Source of the DNA: an uncultured Bacilli bacterium
GTDB lineage: Bacteria > Bacillota_I > Bacilli_A > RF39 > UBA660
NCBI GenBank assembly: GCA_944331725.1
Contig: CALVJE010000023.1
Location: forward strand, 1 to 12,814
Length of the DNA stretch: 12,814 nucleotides
Direction: 5' to 3'
Shown piece by piece: positions 1-5,848 of the stretch. Position 1 is the first letter of the stretch. Each line of letters starts with the position of its first letter. A model generated the notes under the pieces. The model saw only the letters and a program-made list of their open reading frames with translations, searched no databases and was not told the DNA's origin. The translations under genes were made by a program, and so were the position numbers.

Positions 1-12
1 TCTCGCAATTTA

Positions 13-43
13 AGTATATCATATTTCTTTAGTTTTGTGTTAA
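13..43 (-). promoter_or_regulatory. Possible divergent promoter reading leftwards
   Basis: On the minus strand there is TTAACA (43-38), a 19-nt gap, then TATACT (18-13) preceded by TGA (21-19), an extended -10 arrangement. It would drive a gene outside the left edge. The spacer is longer than ideal and such matches are common in AT-rich DNA, so this is weak. Confidence 0.25.
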
Positions 44-45
44 TT

Positions 46-61
46 ATTTATTTATTTATTT
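46..61. repeat. ATTT tetranucleotide repeat, four units
   Basis: Four perfect ATTT units lie about 55 bp upstream of the -35 of the first array gene. Short tandem repeats upstream of surface-protein genes can vary in length by slippage. Here the run is short and in AT-rich DNA, so chance is a fair explanation. Confidence 0.5.
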
Positions 62-117
62 ATGGCTGAGTAGTAACGTCTAGTTGTAGATACTTTATTC
101 TTTTTTTGCAAAAAATA

Positions 118-147
118 TTGCTTTTATAATTAAATCTATGCTATAGT
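118..147 (+). promoter_or_regulatory. Promoter of array gene 1
   Basis: TTGCTT (118-123), an 18-nt spacer, then TATAGT (142-147) preceded by TGC, giving an extended -10. The predicted transcript start near 154 falls just before the Shine-Dalgarno GAAGGAGG (155-162), so the leader would be only about 20 nt. The same elements with the same spacer recur before copies 2-5, which strongly supports function. Confidence 0.8.
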
Positions 148-173
148 TATCATAGAAGGAGGTTAGATACAAG

Positions 174-779
174 ATGAAGGATAATAATTCTAAACAAGTA
201 TTATTATCAGTGTTAGGTGTTGCAATTTTAATTGTAGCTGTAGTGGGAGTATCATTTGCAGCATTTAGTTATAGTAAAACAGGAGAAAAGGTTAATACAA
301 TTACAACTGGTACTATTACAATGAGTTATAGTGAGACAACTAATGGTATTAATTTAACAAATGCCCTTCCTATGAGTGATGGTGTAGGTATGACTTTAAG
401 TGAAGAAAATCAATATTTTGATTTTACTGTAAGTGCAACTATAGCTGGTAATACAACAATTAATTATGCAATTACTGCAACAAAAGAAGCTGATAGTACT
501 ATTCCAGATGAAGGAGTTAAAGTATATTTAACTGATATGGATGGGGATGCTGATGACGAAATATTAGCTCCAACTAAAGTTTCTGAATTAGATGTAACTT
601 CAAGTGATGTTTCAACAGCACCAGATGATCAATATTTATTAACATCTAATACATTTAGTGCTACTAGCTCACATGATTATCGTTTAAGAATGTGGGTAGC
701 AGATGACTATGTAGTTGGTACTGATGCTCAAACTTACAAGCTTAGAGTAAATGTATATGGTTCAGCAGCTGCTCAATAG
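174..779 (+). CDS. SipW-type secreted TasA/camelysin-like subunit, array copy 1
   Basis: This is a 201-residue exported protein, probably a surface fibre subunit. Residues 1-7 are a polar n-region and 8-28 a hydrophobic helix. The sequence VSFA-AFSYS (26-34) matches the SipW-type signal, with cleavage predicted between Ala29 and Ala30, as in TasA, whose mature form also starts Ala-Phe. The motif TITTGTITMSY follows, typical of this signal family. The mature domain is predicted beta-rich, with YFDFTV near 83, an acidic loop at Asp121-Glu129 (DMDGDADDE), YRLRMWVADDY (169-179) and a C-terminal NVYGSAAAQ. There is no LPXTG motif or second helix. It has its own promoter and terminator. Membership of the TasA/camelysin group is inferred from the signal, length and adjacent sipW; a role in fibres is inference. 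Confidence 0.85.
   Translation: MKDNNSKQVLLSVLGVAILIVAVVGVSFAAFSYSKTGEKVNTITTGTITMSYSETTNGINLTNALPMSDGVGMTLSEENQYFDFTVSATIAGNTTINYAITATKEADSTIPDEGVKVYLTDMDGDADDEILAPTKVSELDVTSSDVSTAPDDQYLLTSNTFSATSSHDYRLRMWVADDYVVGTDAQTYKLRVNVYGSAAAQ
516..585 (+). repeat. 70-bp block identical to 1250-1319
   Basis: Copies 1 and 2 are identical over these 70 bp, including third codon positions, while their signal-peptide regions differ at many synonymous sites. The block covers the acidic-loop codons. This points to gene conversion or a recent exchange between copies. Confidence 0.9.
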
Positions 780-796
780 AAAAAACATAATTATAT

Positions 797-824
797 AAAA
801 GTGTCTAATATCTGACACTTTTTT
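797..824 (+). terminator. Rho-independent terminator of array gene 1
   Basis: A 9-bp stem, AAAAGTGTC (797-805) with GACACTTTT (814-822), closes an 8-nt loop and runs into a T tract. Copies 2-6 have the same design, each with its own stem and loop variants. Confidence 0.85.
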
Positions 825-842
825 CTTTTTTTAGAAAAGTAA

Positions 843-872
843 TTGCTATTTTAGTTAGTTTTATGCTATAGT
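843..872 (+). promoter_or_regulatory. Promoter of array gene 2
   Basis: TTGCTA (843-848), an 18-nt spacer, then TATAGT (867-872) preceded by TGC. A strong Shine-Dalgarno (GAAGGAGG, 882-889) follows within about 10 nt, so the leader is very short. Confidence 0.8.
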
Positions 873-901
873 TATATTGTAGAAGGAGGTTAGACAAAAA
901 G

Positions 902-1513
902 ATGAAAGATAATAATAATTCAAAACAAGTATTATTATCAGTGCTTGGAGTAGCCATTTTAGTTATAGCTGTTGTAGGAGTTTCATTTGCAGCATTTAGC
1001 TATAGTAAAACAGGAGAAAAAGTTAATACAATTACAACTGGTACTATTTCAATGAATTATGTTGAAGGTGAAAATGCTATTAACTTAACTAATGCACTTC
1101 CTATGACTGACGATGTTGGTAAAGCTTTAGCTGATACAAATCAATATTTTGATTTTACAGTAAGTGCAAATATTACTGGTACTACTACAATTAATTATGC
1201 TATTACTGCTACTAAAGAGGAAGGAGATAGCACTTTACCTGATACTGCTGTTAAAGTATATTTAACTGATATGGATGGGGATGCTGATGACGAAATATTA
1301 GCTCCAACTAAAGTTTCTGCTTTACAAAAAACTACAAGTGATGTTTCAGGTGCACCAAATGGTCAATACAAGTTAACATCTGATACATTCTCTGCTTCAA
1401 GTTCACATGATTACCGTTTAAGAATGTGGGTAGCAGATGATTATCAAGTTACTGGGGCATCAGCAACTTACAAACTTAGAGTAAATGTTTATGGTACTGC
1501 TGCTGCTCAATAG
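902..1513 (+). CDS. SipW-type secreted TasA/camelysin-like subunit, array copy 2
   Basis: 203-residue paralog of copy 1. The n-region has three Asn rather than two. The hydrophobic helix is at about 9-29 and cleavage is predicted between Ala30 and Ala31 (VSFA-AFSYS). The early mature part reads NYVEGENAINLTNALPMTD, shared with copy 3. The acidic loop DMDGDADDE (from Asp123) is shared exactly with copy 1. The YRLRMWVADDY motif and NVYGTAAAQ end are conserved. It shares an 86-bp identical block with copy 4, 70 bp with copy 1 and 58 bp with copy 5, so this gene is a clear mosaic. It has its own promoter and terminator, with the Shine-Dalgarno at 885-889 setting the ATG. The likely role is surface fibre subunit, inferred from family and context. 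Confidence 0.85.
   Translation: MKDNNNSKQVLLSVLGVAILVIAVVGVSFAAFSYSKTGEKVNTITTGTISMNYVEGENAINLTNALPMTDDVGKALADTNQYFDFTVSANITGTTTINYAITATKEEGDSTLPDTAVKVYLTDMDGDADDEILAPTKVSALQKTTSDVSGAPNGQYKLTSDTFSASSSHDYRLRMWVADDYQVTGASATYKLRVNVYGTAAAQ
1115..1200 (+). repeat. 86-bp block identical to 2583-2668
   Basis: Copies 2 and 4 are identical here at the nucleotide level, and the similarity resumes after one mismatch. Flanking sequence differs, and upstream of the block copy 2 resembles copy 3 instead, a mosaic pattern. Confidence 0.9.
1304..1361 (+). repeat. 58-bp block identical to 3490-3547
   Basis: Copies 2 and 5 are identical over this stretch, which encodes the segment after the acidic loop, although they differ strongly just before it. 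This is another sign of exchange between non-adjacent copies. Confidence 0.9.
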
Positions 1514-1527
1514 AAGTAGTTAGCATT

Positions 1528-1556
1528 AAAAAGTGTCTAATCTCTGACACTTTTTT
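1528..1556 (+). terminator. Rho-independent terminator of array gene 2
   Basis: A 10-bp stem, AAAAAGTGTC (1528-1537) with GACACTTTTT (1546-1555), has an 8-nt loop TAATCTCT and a T tract. Confidence 0.85.
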
Positions 1557-1574
1557 CTTTTTTTTAAAAACAGA

Positions 1575-1604
1575 TTGATTTAGTTCGTATTTTTATGATA
1601 TAGT
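1575..1604 (+). promoter_or_regulatory. Promoter of array gene 3
   Basis: TTGATT (1575-1580), an 18-nt spacer, then TATAGT (1599-1604) preceded by TGA. The Shine-Dalgarno AGAAGGAGG (1613-1621 region) follows immediately. Confidence 0.8.
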
Positions 1605-1632
1605 TATATTGTAGAAGGAGGTTAGACAATAA

Positions 1633-2256
1633 ATGAAGAACAATAATAACAATTCAAAACAAGTGTTATTTTCAGTATTAGGTGTTGCTATTTTAGTTGT
1701 AGCTGTAGTGGGAGTATCATTTGCAGCATTTAGTTATAGCAAAACAGGAGAAAAAGTTAATACAATCACAACAGGTACTATTTCTATGAATTACACTGAA
1801 GGTGAAAATGCTATTAACTTAACAAATGCTCTTCCAATGACTGATGATGTTGGTAAAGCATTATCTGATGAAAATCAATATTTTGATTTTACAGTAACTG
1901 CTAATATTACTGGTACAACTACAATTAATTATGCAATAACTGCTACAAAAGTAGATCCAGATAGTACTATTCCAGAAGCTGGTGTTAAAGTATATTTAAC
2001 TGATATGGATGCAGATGGCGATACTCCTATTTCTGGATATGAAACACCAAAGAAGGTTAGTGAATTAACAAAAACTTCAAGTGATGTTTCAGGTGCTCCA
2101 AACGGTGATTATAAGCTTACAAGTGGAACATTTAATGCAACAACTACACACAAGTATCGCTTAAGAATGTGGGTAGCAGATGATTATCGAGTTACTGGTA
2201 CTTCACAAGCATTTAAATTAAAAGTAAATGTTTATGGTACTGCTGCTGCTCAATAG
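1633..2256 (+). CDS. SipW-type secreted TasA/camelysin-like subunit, array copy 3
   Basis: 207-residue paralog, among the longest in the array. The n-region carries five consecutive Asn (residues 3-7). The helix spans about 10-30, with cleavage predicted between Ala31 and Ala32. The mature start and core match copy 2. The loop at Asp124 differs: DMDADGD is followed by a short insertion (TPISGYET) not seen in the other copies. YRLRMWVADDY and NVYGTAAAQ are retained. Its 41-bp stretch 1699-1739 is identical to 234-274 of copy 1, although the rest of its N-terminal half tracks copy 2. It has its own promoter and terminator. The likely role is a surface fibre subunit variant. Confidence 0.85.
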   Translation: MKNNNNNSKQVLFSVLGVAILVVAVVGVSFAAFSYSKTGEKVNTITTGTISMNYTEGENAINLTNALPMTDDVGKALSDENQYFDFTVTANITGTTTINYAITATKVDPDSTIPEAGVKVYLTDMDADGDTPISGYETPKKVSELTKTSSDVSGAPNGDYKLTSGTFNATTTHKYRLRMWVADDYRVTGTSQAFKLKVNVYGTAAAQ

Positions 2257-2270
2257 AAGTAGTTAGTATT

Positions 2271-2299
2271 AAAAAGTGTCTAATCTCTGACACTTTTTT
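2271..2299 (+). terminator. Rho-independent terminator of array gene 3
   Basis: Stem AAAAAGTGTC (2271-2280) with GACACTTTTT (2289-2298), an 8-nt loop and a T tract. It is identical to the copy 2 terminator in stem and loop. Confidence 0.85.
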
Positions 2300-2317
2300 C
2301 TTTTGTTTGAAAATTAA

Positions 2318-2347
2318 TTGCTTTAGGCATACTTTTTATGATATAGT
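2318..2347 (+). promoter_or_regulatory. Promoter of array gene 4
   Basis: TTGCTT (2318-2323), an 18-nt spacer, then TATAGT (2342-2347) preceded by TGA. The Shine-Dalgarno GAAGGAGG ends at 2365, 7 nt before a GTG start. Confidence 0.8.
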
Positions 2348-2372
2348 TATTATTGTAGAAGGAGGTTAGAAA

Positions 2373-2981
2373 GTGAAAGAAAATAATTCTAAACAAGTAT
2401 TATTATCAGTACTTGGAGTAGCAATTTTAGTTGTAGCTGTAGTAGGTGTATCATTTGCAGCATTTAGTTATAGTAAAACAGGTGAGAAAGTTAATACAAT
2501 TACAACTGGTACTATTACAATGAGTTATAGTGAGACTACTAATGGTATTAATTTAACTAATGCTCTTCCAATGACAGATGGAGTTGGTAAAGCTTTAGCT
2601 GATACAAATCAATATTTTGATTTTACAGTAAGTGCAAATATTACTGGTACTACTACAATTAATTATGCAATTACTGCTACTAAAGAAGTAGATAGTACTT
2701 TACCAGAAGATGGAGTTAAACTTTATTTAACTAATATGGATGATGATGCTGATACTCAAATAATGGCACCAACTAAATTTAATGCTATACCTAAAACTAC
2801 AGCTGGTGAAGAATCTAGTGCTCCAGCTGATCAAGCAGAGCTATATAATGGAACATTTAATTCTACTGATTCACATGATTATCGTTTAAGAATGTGGGTA
2901 GCAGATGACTATTCAGTTACTGGTACATCTCAAACTTTTAAAGTAAGAGTAAATGTATATGGTGCTGCAGCAGCTCAATAG
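2373..2981 (+). CDS. SipW-type secreted TasA/camelysin-like subunit, array copy 4
   Basis: 202-residue paralog starting at GTG, supported by the Shine-Dalgarno at 2361-2365 and by alignment with the other N-termini (MKENNSKQ). The helix lies at about 8-28, with cleavage predicted between Ala29 and Ala30. The early mature part (TITMSYSETTNGINLTNALP) matches copy 1, the next 86 bp match copy 2 exactly, and the region after the acidic loop (NMDDDADTQ) is its own, with APTKFNAIPKTTAGEESSAP and TFNSTDSHDY. The YRLRMWVADDY motif and NVYGAAAAQ end are conserved. The gene is therefore a patchwork with a private variable segment. It has its own promoter and terminator. Confidence 0.85.
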   Translation: MKENNSKQVLLSVLGVAILVVAVVGVSFAAFSYSKTGEKVNTITTGTITMSYSETTNGINLTNALPMTDGVGKALADTNQYFDFTVSANITGTTTINYAITATKEVDSTLPEDGVKLYLTNMDDDADTQIMAPTKFNAIPKTTAGEESSAPADQAELYNGTFNSTDSHDYRLRMWVADDYSVTGTSQTFKVRVNVYGAAAAQ

Positions 2982-2994
2982 GATTTTAAGTCAT

Positions 2995-3021
2995 AAAGTG
3001 TCTAATTTCTGACGCTTTTTT
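2995..3021 (+). terminator. Rho-independent terminator of array gene 4
   Basis: Stem AAAGTGTC (2995-3002) with GACGCTTT (3011-3018) contains one G-U pair. It has an 8-nt loop and a T tract. Confidence 0.75.
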
Positions 3022-3034
3022 CTTTTTAAAAATG

Positions 3035-3064
3035 TTGCTTTAGTTATTCTTTTTATGCTATAGT
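3035..3064 (+). promoter_or_regulatory. Promoter of array gene 5
   Basis: TTGCTT (3035-3040), an 18-nt spacer, then TATAGT (3059-3064) preceded by TGC. The Shine-Dalgarno is GAGGAGG (within 3073-3081). Confidence 0.8.
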
Positions 3065-3087
3065 TATATTATAGAGGAGGAGATAAG

Positions 3088-3699
3088 ATGGAAAATAATA
3101 ACTCTAAGCATGTGTTATTATCAGTATTAGGTGTTGCTATTTTGATTGTAGTTGTTGTTGGAGTTTCATTTGCAGCATTTAGTTATAGTAAAACAGGTGA
3201 GAAAGTTAATACAATTACAACTGGTACTATTACAATGAGTTATAGTGAGGCAACTAATGGTATTAACTTAACTGAAGCTTTGCCTATGAGTGATATACAA
3301 GGAAAAGCTTTAACTGGTACTAATAATGTTTTTGATTTTACAGTTTCTGCTACTATTCAAGGCTCTGGAGAGACTACTATTAATTATGCTATAACAGCTA
3401 CTAAGGAGTCAGGTAGTTCTTTAGCTGATTCTGCTATAAAAGTTTATTTAACTGATATAACTTCTGGTGGAGATACTGAGGTTTTAGCACCAACTAAAGT
3501 TTCTGCTTTACAAAAAACTACAAGTGATGTTTCAGGTGCACCAAATGATCAATATAAACTAACATCTGGAACATTCAATACAACAACTACAAAAAAATAT
3601 CGTTTAAGAATGTGGGTAGCTGATGATTTTTCAGATTTGAATGCTTCAGGTAGTTATAAATTAAGAGTAAATGTATATGGTGCCGCTCCTGCACAATAG
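3088..3699 (+). CDS. SipW-type secreted TasA/camelysin-like subunit, array copy 5
   Basis: 203-residue paralog beginning MENNNSKH. The helix is at about 8-28, with cleavage predicted between Ala29 and Ala30. The first mature stretch follows copies 1 and 4. The core has a small change (ATIQGSGETTINY), and the loop is no longer Asp-rich (DITSGGDTE). Its following segment is identical in DNA to copy 2 for 58 bp. The conserved motif reads YRLRMWVADDF and the C-terminus NVYGAAPAQ. It has its own promoter and terminator. It is the last of the closely related copies before the array becomes more divergent towards sipW. Confidence 0.85.
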   Translation: MENNNSKHVLLSVLGVAILIVVVVGVSFAAFSYSKTGEKVNTITTGTITMSYSEATNGINLTEALPMSDIQGKALTGTNNVFDFTVSATIQGSGETTINYAITATKESGSSLADSAIKVYLTDITSGGDTEVLAPTKVSALQKTTSDVSGAPNDQYKLTSGTFNTTTTKKYRLRMWVADDFSDLNASGSYKLRVNVYGAAPAQ

Positions 3700-3713
3700 G
3701 ATTAAATTTTTAC

Positions 3714-3742
3714 AAGTGTCTGTTAAAAGACACTTTTCTTTT
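3714..3742 (+). terminator. Rho-independent terminator of array gene 5
   Basis: Stem AAGTGTCT (3714-3721) with AGACACTT (3728-3735), a 6-nt loop and a T-rich tail. It is the same stem theme with a changed loop. Confidence 0.75.
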
Positions 3743-3753
3743 GGATAAATTTC

Positions 3754-3782
3754 TTGATAAACTTTTCTAGCTGTGTTATATT
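3754..3782 (+). promoter_or_regulatory. Promoter of array gene 6
   Basis: TTGATA (3754-3759), a 17-nt spacer, then TATATT (3777-3782) preceded by TGT. This is the same architecture as copies 1-5 with a changed -10 and one fewer spacer base. The Shine-Dalgarno AGGAGG is at 3793-3798. Confidence 0.65.
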
Positions 3783-3805
3783 TTTATCATAGAGGAGGGA
3801 ATGAA

Positions 3806-4411
3806 GTGGAGAATAAAAAAAATAACTCTAAGCATTTATGGCTTATTATTATTTGTGTGTTACTTTTAATTTTAGCTGTTATTGGTATATCTTTTGCGGC
3901 TGTATTTTATAGTAAAACTGGTGAAAAAGTAAATAGAGTTACAACAGGTACTATTACAATGAGTTATAGTGAAAATACTAATGGTATTAATTTAACTGAA
4001 GCTTATCCTACTAATGATGATATTGGTATGGCTTTAAATCAAGAAGATCAATATTTTGATTTTACAGTTTCTGCTACTATGGGTGGTAATGTTATAATTA
4101 ATTATGTGATTACAGCTATTAAGGAAGATGGTAGTACTTTACCAGATAATGCTATTAAAGTGTATTTGACAGATATGGGTAATGGTGATAAACAAGTATT
4201 AGCACCAACTAAGATTTCAGATTTACCTGTTACAAATGGAAGTCAAACTACTGCACCAGATGGACAATATATTTTAACAACTAGTAATTTTAATACAACA
4301 AGTTCACGTAATTATCGTTTAAGAATGTGGATATCTAGTGATTATAAACTTCCTGAGGATATTAGAACTTACAAATTAAGAGTAAACGTATATGGTGCTG
4401 TTGCAGTTTAA
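3806..4411 (+). CDS. SipW-type secreted TasA/camelysin-like subunit, array copy 6 (diverged)
   Basis: 201-residue paralog. The start is placed at GTG 3806 because AGGAGG (3793-3798) lies 7 nt upstream and the resulting N-terminus (MENKKNNSKH) aligns with the other copies. A start at 3773 would lie within the promoter. The helix at about 11-30 is rewritten, with cleavage predicted between Ala31 and Ala32 (ISFA-AVFYS). The mature protein keeps TITMSYSENTNGINLTEA, FDFTVSATM and YRLRMWISSDY, where the usual VADD becomes ISSD. The acidic loop is short (DMGNGDK). The end is NVYGAVAV, without the AAAQ tail. This divergence suggests an older copy or a distinct minor subunit. It has its own promoter and terminator. 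Confidence 0.82.
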   Translation: MENKKNNSKHLWLIIICVLLLILAVIGISFAAVFYSKTGEKVNRVTTGTITMSYSENTNGINLTEAYPTNDDIGMALNQEDQYFDFTVSATMGGNVIINYVITAIKEDGSTLPDNAIKVYLTDMGNGDKQVLAPTKISDLPVTNGSQTTAPDGQYILTTSNFNTTSSRNYRLRMWISSDYKLPEDIRTYKLRVNVYGAVAV

Positions 4412-4434
4412 AGTGTATAAACTTACACTTTTTT
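4410..4434 (+). terminator. Rho-independent terminator of array gene 6
   Basis: Stem AAAGTGTA (4410-4417) with TACACTTT (4424-4431), a 6-nt loop and a T tract. The left arm begins inside the TAA stop codon. Confidence 0.75.
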
Positions 4435-4435
4435 C

Positions 4436-4464
4436 TTTACCTAAAAAAATTCCTGTGATACAAT
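4436..4464 (+). promoter_or_regulatory. Possible promoter of array gene 7 / sipW operon
   Basis: TTTACC (4436-4441), a 17-nt spacer, then TACAAT (4459-4464) preceded by TGA, so the extended -10 theme is kept with a weaker -35. Because no hairpin follows gene 7, this promoter may also serve sipW and the genes after it. Confidence 0.5.
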
Positions 4465-4492
4465 TAGTTTATGATAATAAGGGAGTGTTATT

Positions 4493-5116
4493 ATGGAATA
4501 TAATGATGATGAACTTAAAAGAGAAAGTAGCGGAAAGTTATTTGTAATCGTTATTGCACTTTTAATTTTAATTTTTACTTTTATTGGTATTTCTGTTGCC
4601 ACTTTTACCTATACTAAAGAAAAGGATAGTATTAATACCATTAAAACTGGAAATGTTTATCTTAATTATACTGAGGATAATAATGGAATAAATATTACTA
4701 ATGCTTATCCTGTTAGTGATGAAGTAGGAAAAACTTTAACTGATGAAAATTATTATTTTGACTTTACAGTTAGAGGTAATTTTACAGGAGATTTGGTGGT
4801 TAATTATGAAGTAGCTGCTGAAAAAATTGAAAATTCTACTCTTTCTGATGATGAAGTTAAATTGTATTTAGAAAGAAAAGTTGATGATTCTTATGAAGAA
4901 GTAATGGCTCCTAAGAATTTTACACCTTTAAAGGAAAGCACAGATTTGGGTACTTTAGCGGGAGCAATGTTACTTGATAAAGGTAGTTTATCTAAAAATA
5001 GTGAAGTTAATTATCGTTTAAGAATGTGGGTAGCAGATACAACTATTTTGGGTGAATTTGAGAAGACTTTTGGGGTTAGAGTTTCTCTTAAAGCACAAGT
5101 AGATTTAGATAATTAA
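4493..5116 (+). CDS. Diverged SipW-type secreted TasA-like protein, array copy 7
   Basis: 207-residue protein, the most diverged of the array. It has an acidic n-region (residues 1-15), a helix at about 16-35, and predicted cleavage between Ala36 and Thr37 (ISVA-TFTYT). Family landmarks persist: NTIKTGNVYLNY, NGINITNAYPVSDEVGKTL, YYFDFTV and NYRLRMWVAD (173-182). The C-terminus replaces the NVYG-AAAQ ending with a longer charged tail (VSLKAQVDLDN). The Shine-Dalgarno AAGGGAG (4479-4485) sits 7 nt before ATG. It is followed by sipW 57 bp later without a recognisable hairpin, unlike copies 1-6, so co-transcription with sipW is likely. It could be a minor or base subunit; that is inference. Confidence 0.8.
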   Translation: MEYNDDELKRESSGKLFVIVIALLILIFTFIGISVATFTYTKEKDSINTIKTGNVYLNYTEDNNGINITNAYPVSDEVGKTLTDENYYFDFTVRGNFTGDLVVNYEVAAEKIENSTLSDDEVKLYLERKVDDSYEEVMAPKNFTPLKESTDLGTLAGAMLLDKGSLSKNSEVNYRLRMWVADTTILGEFEKTFGVRVSLKAQVDLDN

Positions 5117-5173
5117 AGTATTTTTCATTTCTTTTTTTGCGTATATATAAGAATATAAGAGGGTGATATATAA

Positions 5174-5848
5174 ATGAAGATGTCTAAAAATGATTGGCTA
5201 TTAAAAATTAAAAAAACTCTTCATTTTATTACAACAGTACTTATGTATTCAATATGTCTAATAATGATTATTGTTTTCTTAGTTTTTGTTGTTAACTTTA
5301 TTGATAGTCAACATAATATTAAAGCAGGTAATAATAAAAAATCATTGTTTTCTGCATATACAATAGTTAGTCCTAGTATGGTACCTTCTATTAATGTTCT
5401 AGATGTTGTAGTTACGAAAAGAGTTGATAGTCCTGAAGATTTGGAAAAAGGAGATATTATTACATTTAATTCTACTGATTATAGATATTCTGGTGTTACA
5501 GTTACTCATAGAATTCAAAATATAGAGAAAACAAGTAGTGGAGAGTATTTATATACTACTAAAGGTGATAATAATAATACTCCAGATTCTTCTAGAATTA
5601 GTTTTAATGAAATTTATGGTAAAGTGTTATTTAGAATTCCTAAGATAGGATATATACAATATTATTTAAGTTCAATTTTAGGATGGGTTGCAATTATAGT
5701 TGTTCCTGCTGTTATGATTATTGGCTATGACCTTTATAAGATAATTAAAGAATTAAAGACGCCTGATAAGGAATCTTCAAATACTAATAAATTAAAAAAA
5801 GTAAAAAATAAAGTAAAAAAAGAAAAGAAAAGGAGATTTAGTAAATGA
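5174..5848 (+). CDS. sipW: SipW-type (ER-type) signal peptidase I
   Basis: 224-residue membrane peptidase predicted to cleave the signal peptides of the neighbouring TasA-like proteins on the outer face of the membrane. Transmembrane helix 1 is at about 18-43. The catalytic motif SPSM is at 66-69 with Ser68 as nucleophile. THRI (111-114) places His112 where typical bacterial peptidases have Lys, which defines the ER/SipW type. TKGDNNNTPD (129-138) supplies the conserved Asp, and YGKVLFRIPKIGYI is the last conserved box. A second helix (about 168-187) and a lysine-rich cytosolic tail (199-224) follow. B. subtilis SipW is of this type. A Shine-Dalgarno-like AGAGGGTGA (5158-5166) fits the ATG. 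The TGA stop overlaps the next ATG (ATGA), so the genes are translationally coupled. Confidence 0.93.
   Translation: MKMSKNDWLLKIKKTLHFITTVLMYSICLIMIIVFLVFVVNFIDSQHNIKAGNNKKSLFSAYTIVSPSMVPSINVLDVVVTKRVDSPEDLEKGDIITFNSTDYRYSGVTVTHRIQNIEKTSSGEYLYTTKGDNNNTPDSSRISFNEIYGKVLFRIPKIGYIQYYLSSILGWVAIIVVPAVMIIGYDLYKIIKELKTPDKESSNTNKLKKVKNKVKKEKKRRFSK

Larger units (their letters stand above)
1..117. other. Upstream non-coding region before the array
   Basis: No gene is visible here. It holds an ATTT tetranucleotide run (46-61), a less AT-rich patch (about 61-95) that I cannot assign, and a perfect 14-bp palindrome of six T, GC and six A (102-115) directly before the first array promoter. The hairpin terminator that follows array copies 1-6 is absent, so copy 1 is probably the first of the array. 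Confidence 0.5.
118..4434 (+). repeat. Tandem gene-cassette array, six promoter-gene-terminator units
   Basis: Six consecutive units each contain a -35 (TTGCTT, TTGCTA, TTGATT or TTGATA), an extended -10 (TGnTATAGT in units 1-5), a strong Shine-Dalgarno, a roughly 200-codon gene of one family, and a hairpin terminator based on GTGTC/GACAC. Start codons of the seven paralogs (174, 902, 1633, 2373, 3088, 3806, 4493) are 687-740 bp apart. Coding and non-coding parts are both duplicated, which indicates whole-cassette tandem duplication. Units 1-5 are the most alike. Unit 6 is diverged, and a seventh paralog lacks the terminator. Confidence 0.9.

Noticed and set aside
61..95. Less AT-rich patch that might be the end of a structured RNA.
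   Set aside because: There is no hairpin of useful length and no recognisable RNA family signature. It is recorded only as unexplained upstream sequence.
516..3547. Diversity-generating retroelement as the cause of paralog variation.
   Set aside because: No reverse transcriptase or template repeat with adenine-specific changes is visible. Mosaic identity blocks point to recombination.
3773..3805. Longer N-terminus for array copy 6 starting at GTG 3773.
   Set aside because: It would begin within the promoter (-10 at 3777-3782) and before the Shine-Dalgarno, and adds residues that no other copy has. GTG 3806 fits the ribosome site and the family.
174..4411. Type IV pilin-like or sortase-anchored proteins.
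   Set aside because: There is no prepilin GFxxxE motif at the start of the helix and no LPXTG with a C-terminal helix. The signal and the adjacent peptidase are of SipW type.
797..4434. Regularly spaced GTGTC/GACAC repeats as a CRISPR-like or integron-type array.
   Set aside because: The spacing is about 700 bp, each hairpin is followed by a T tract after a stop codon, and the intervening DNA is homologous coding sequence. They are terminators.
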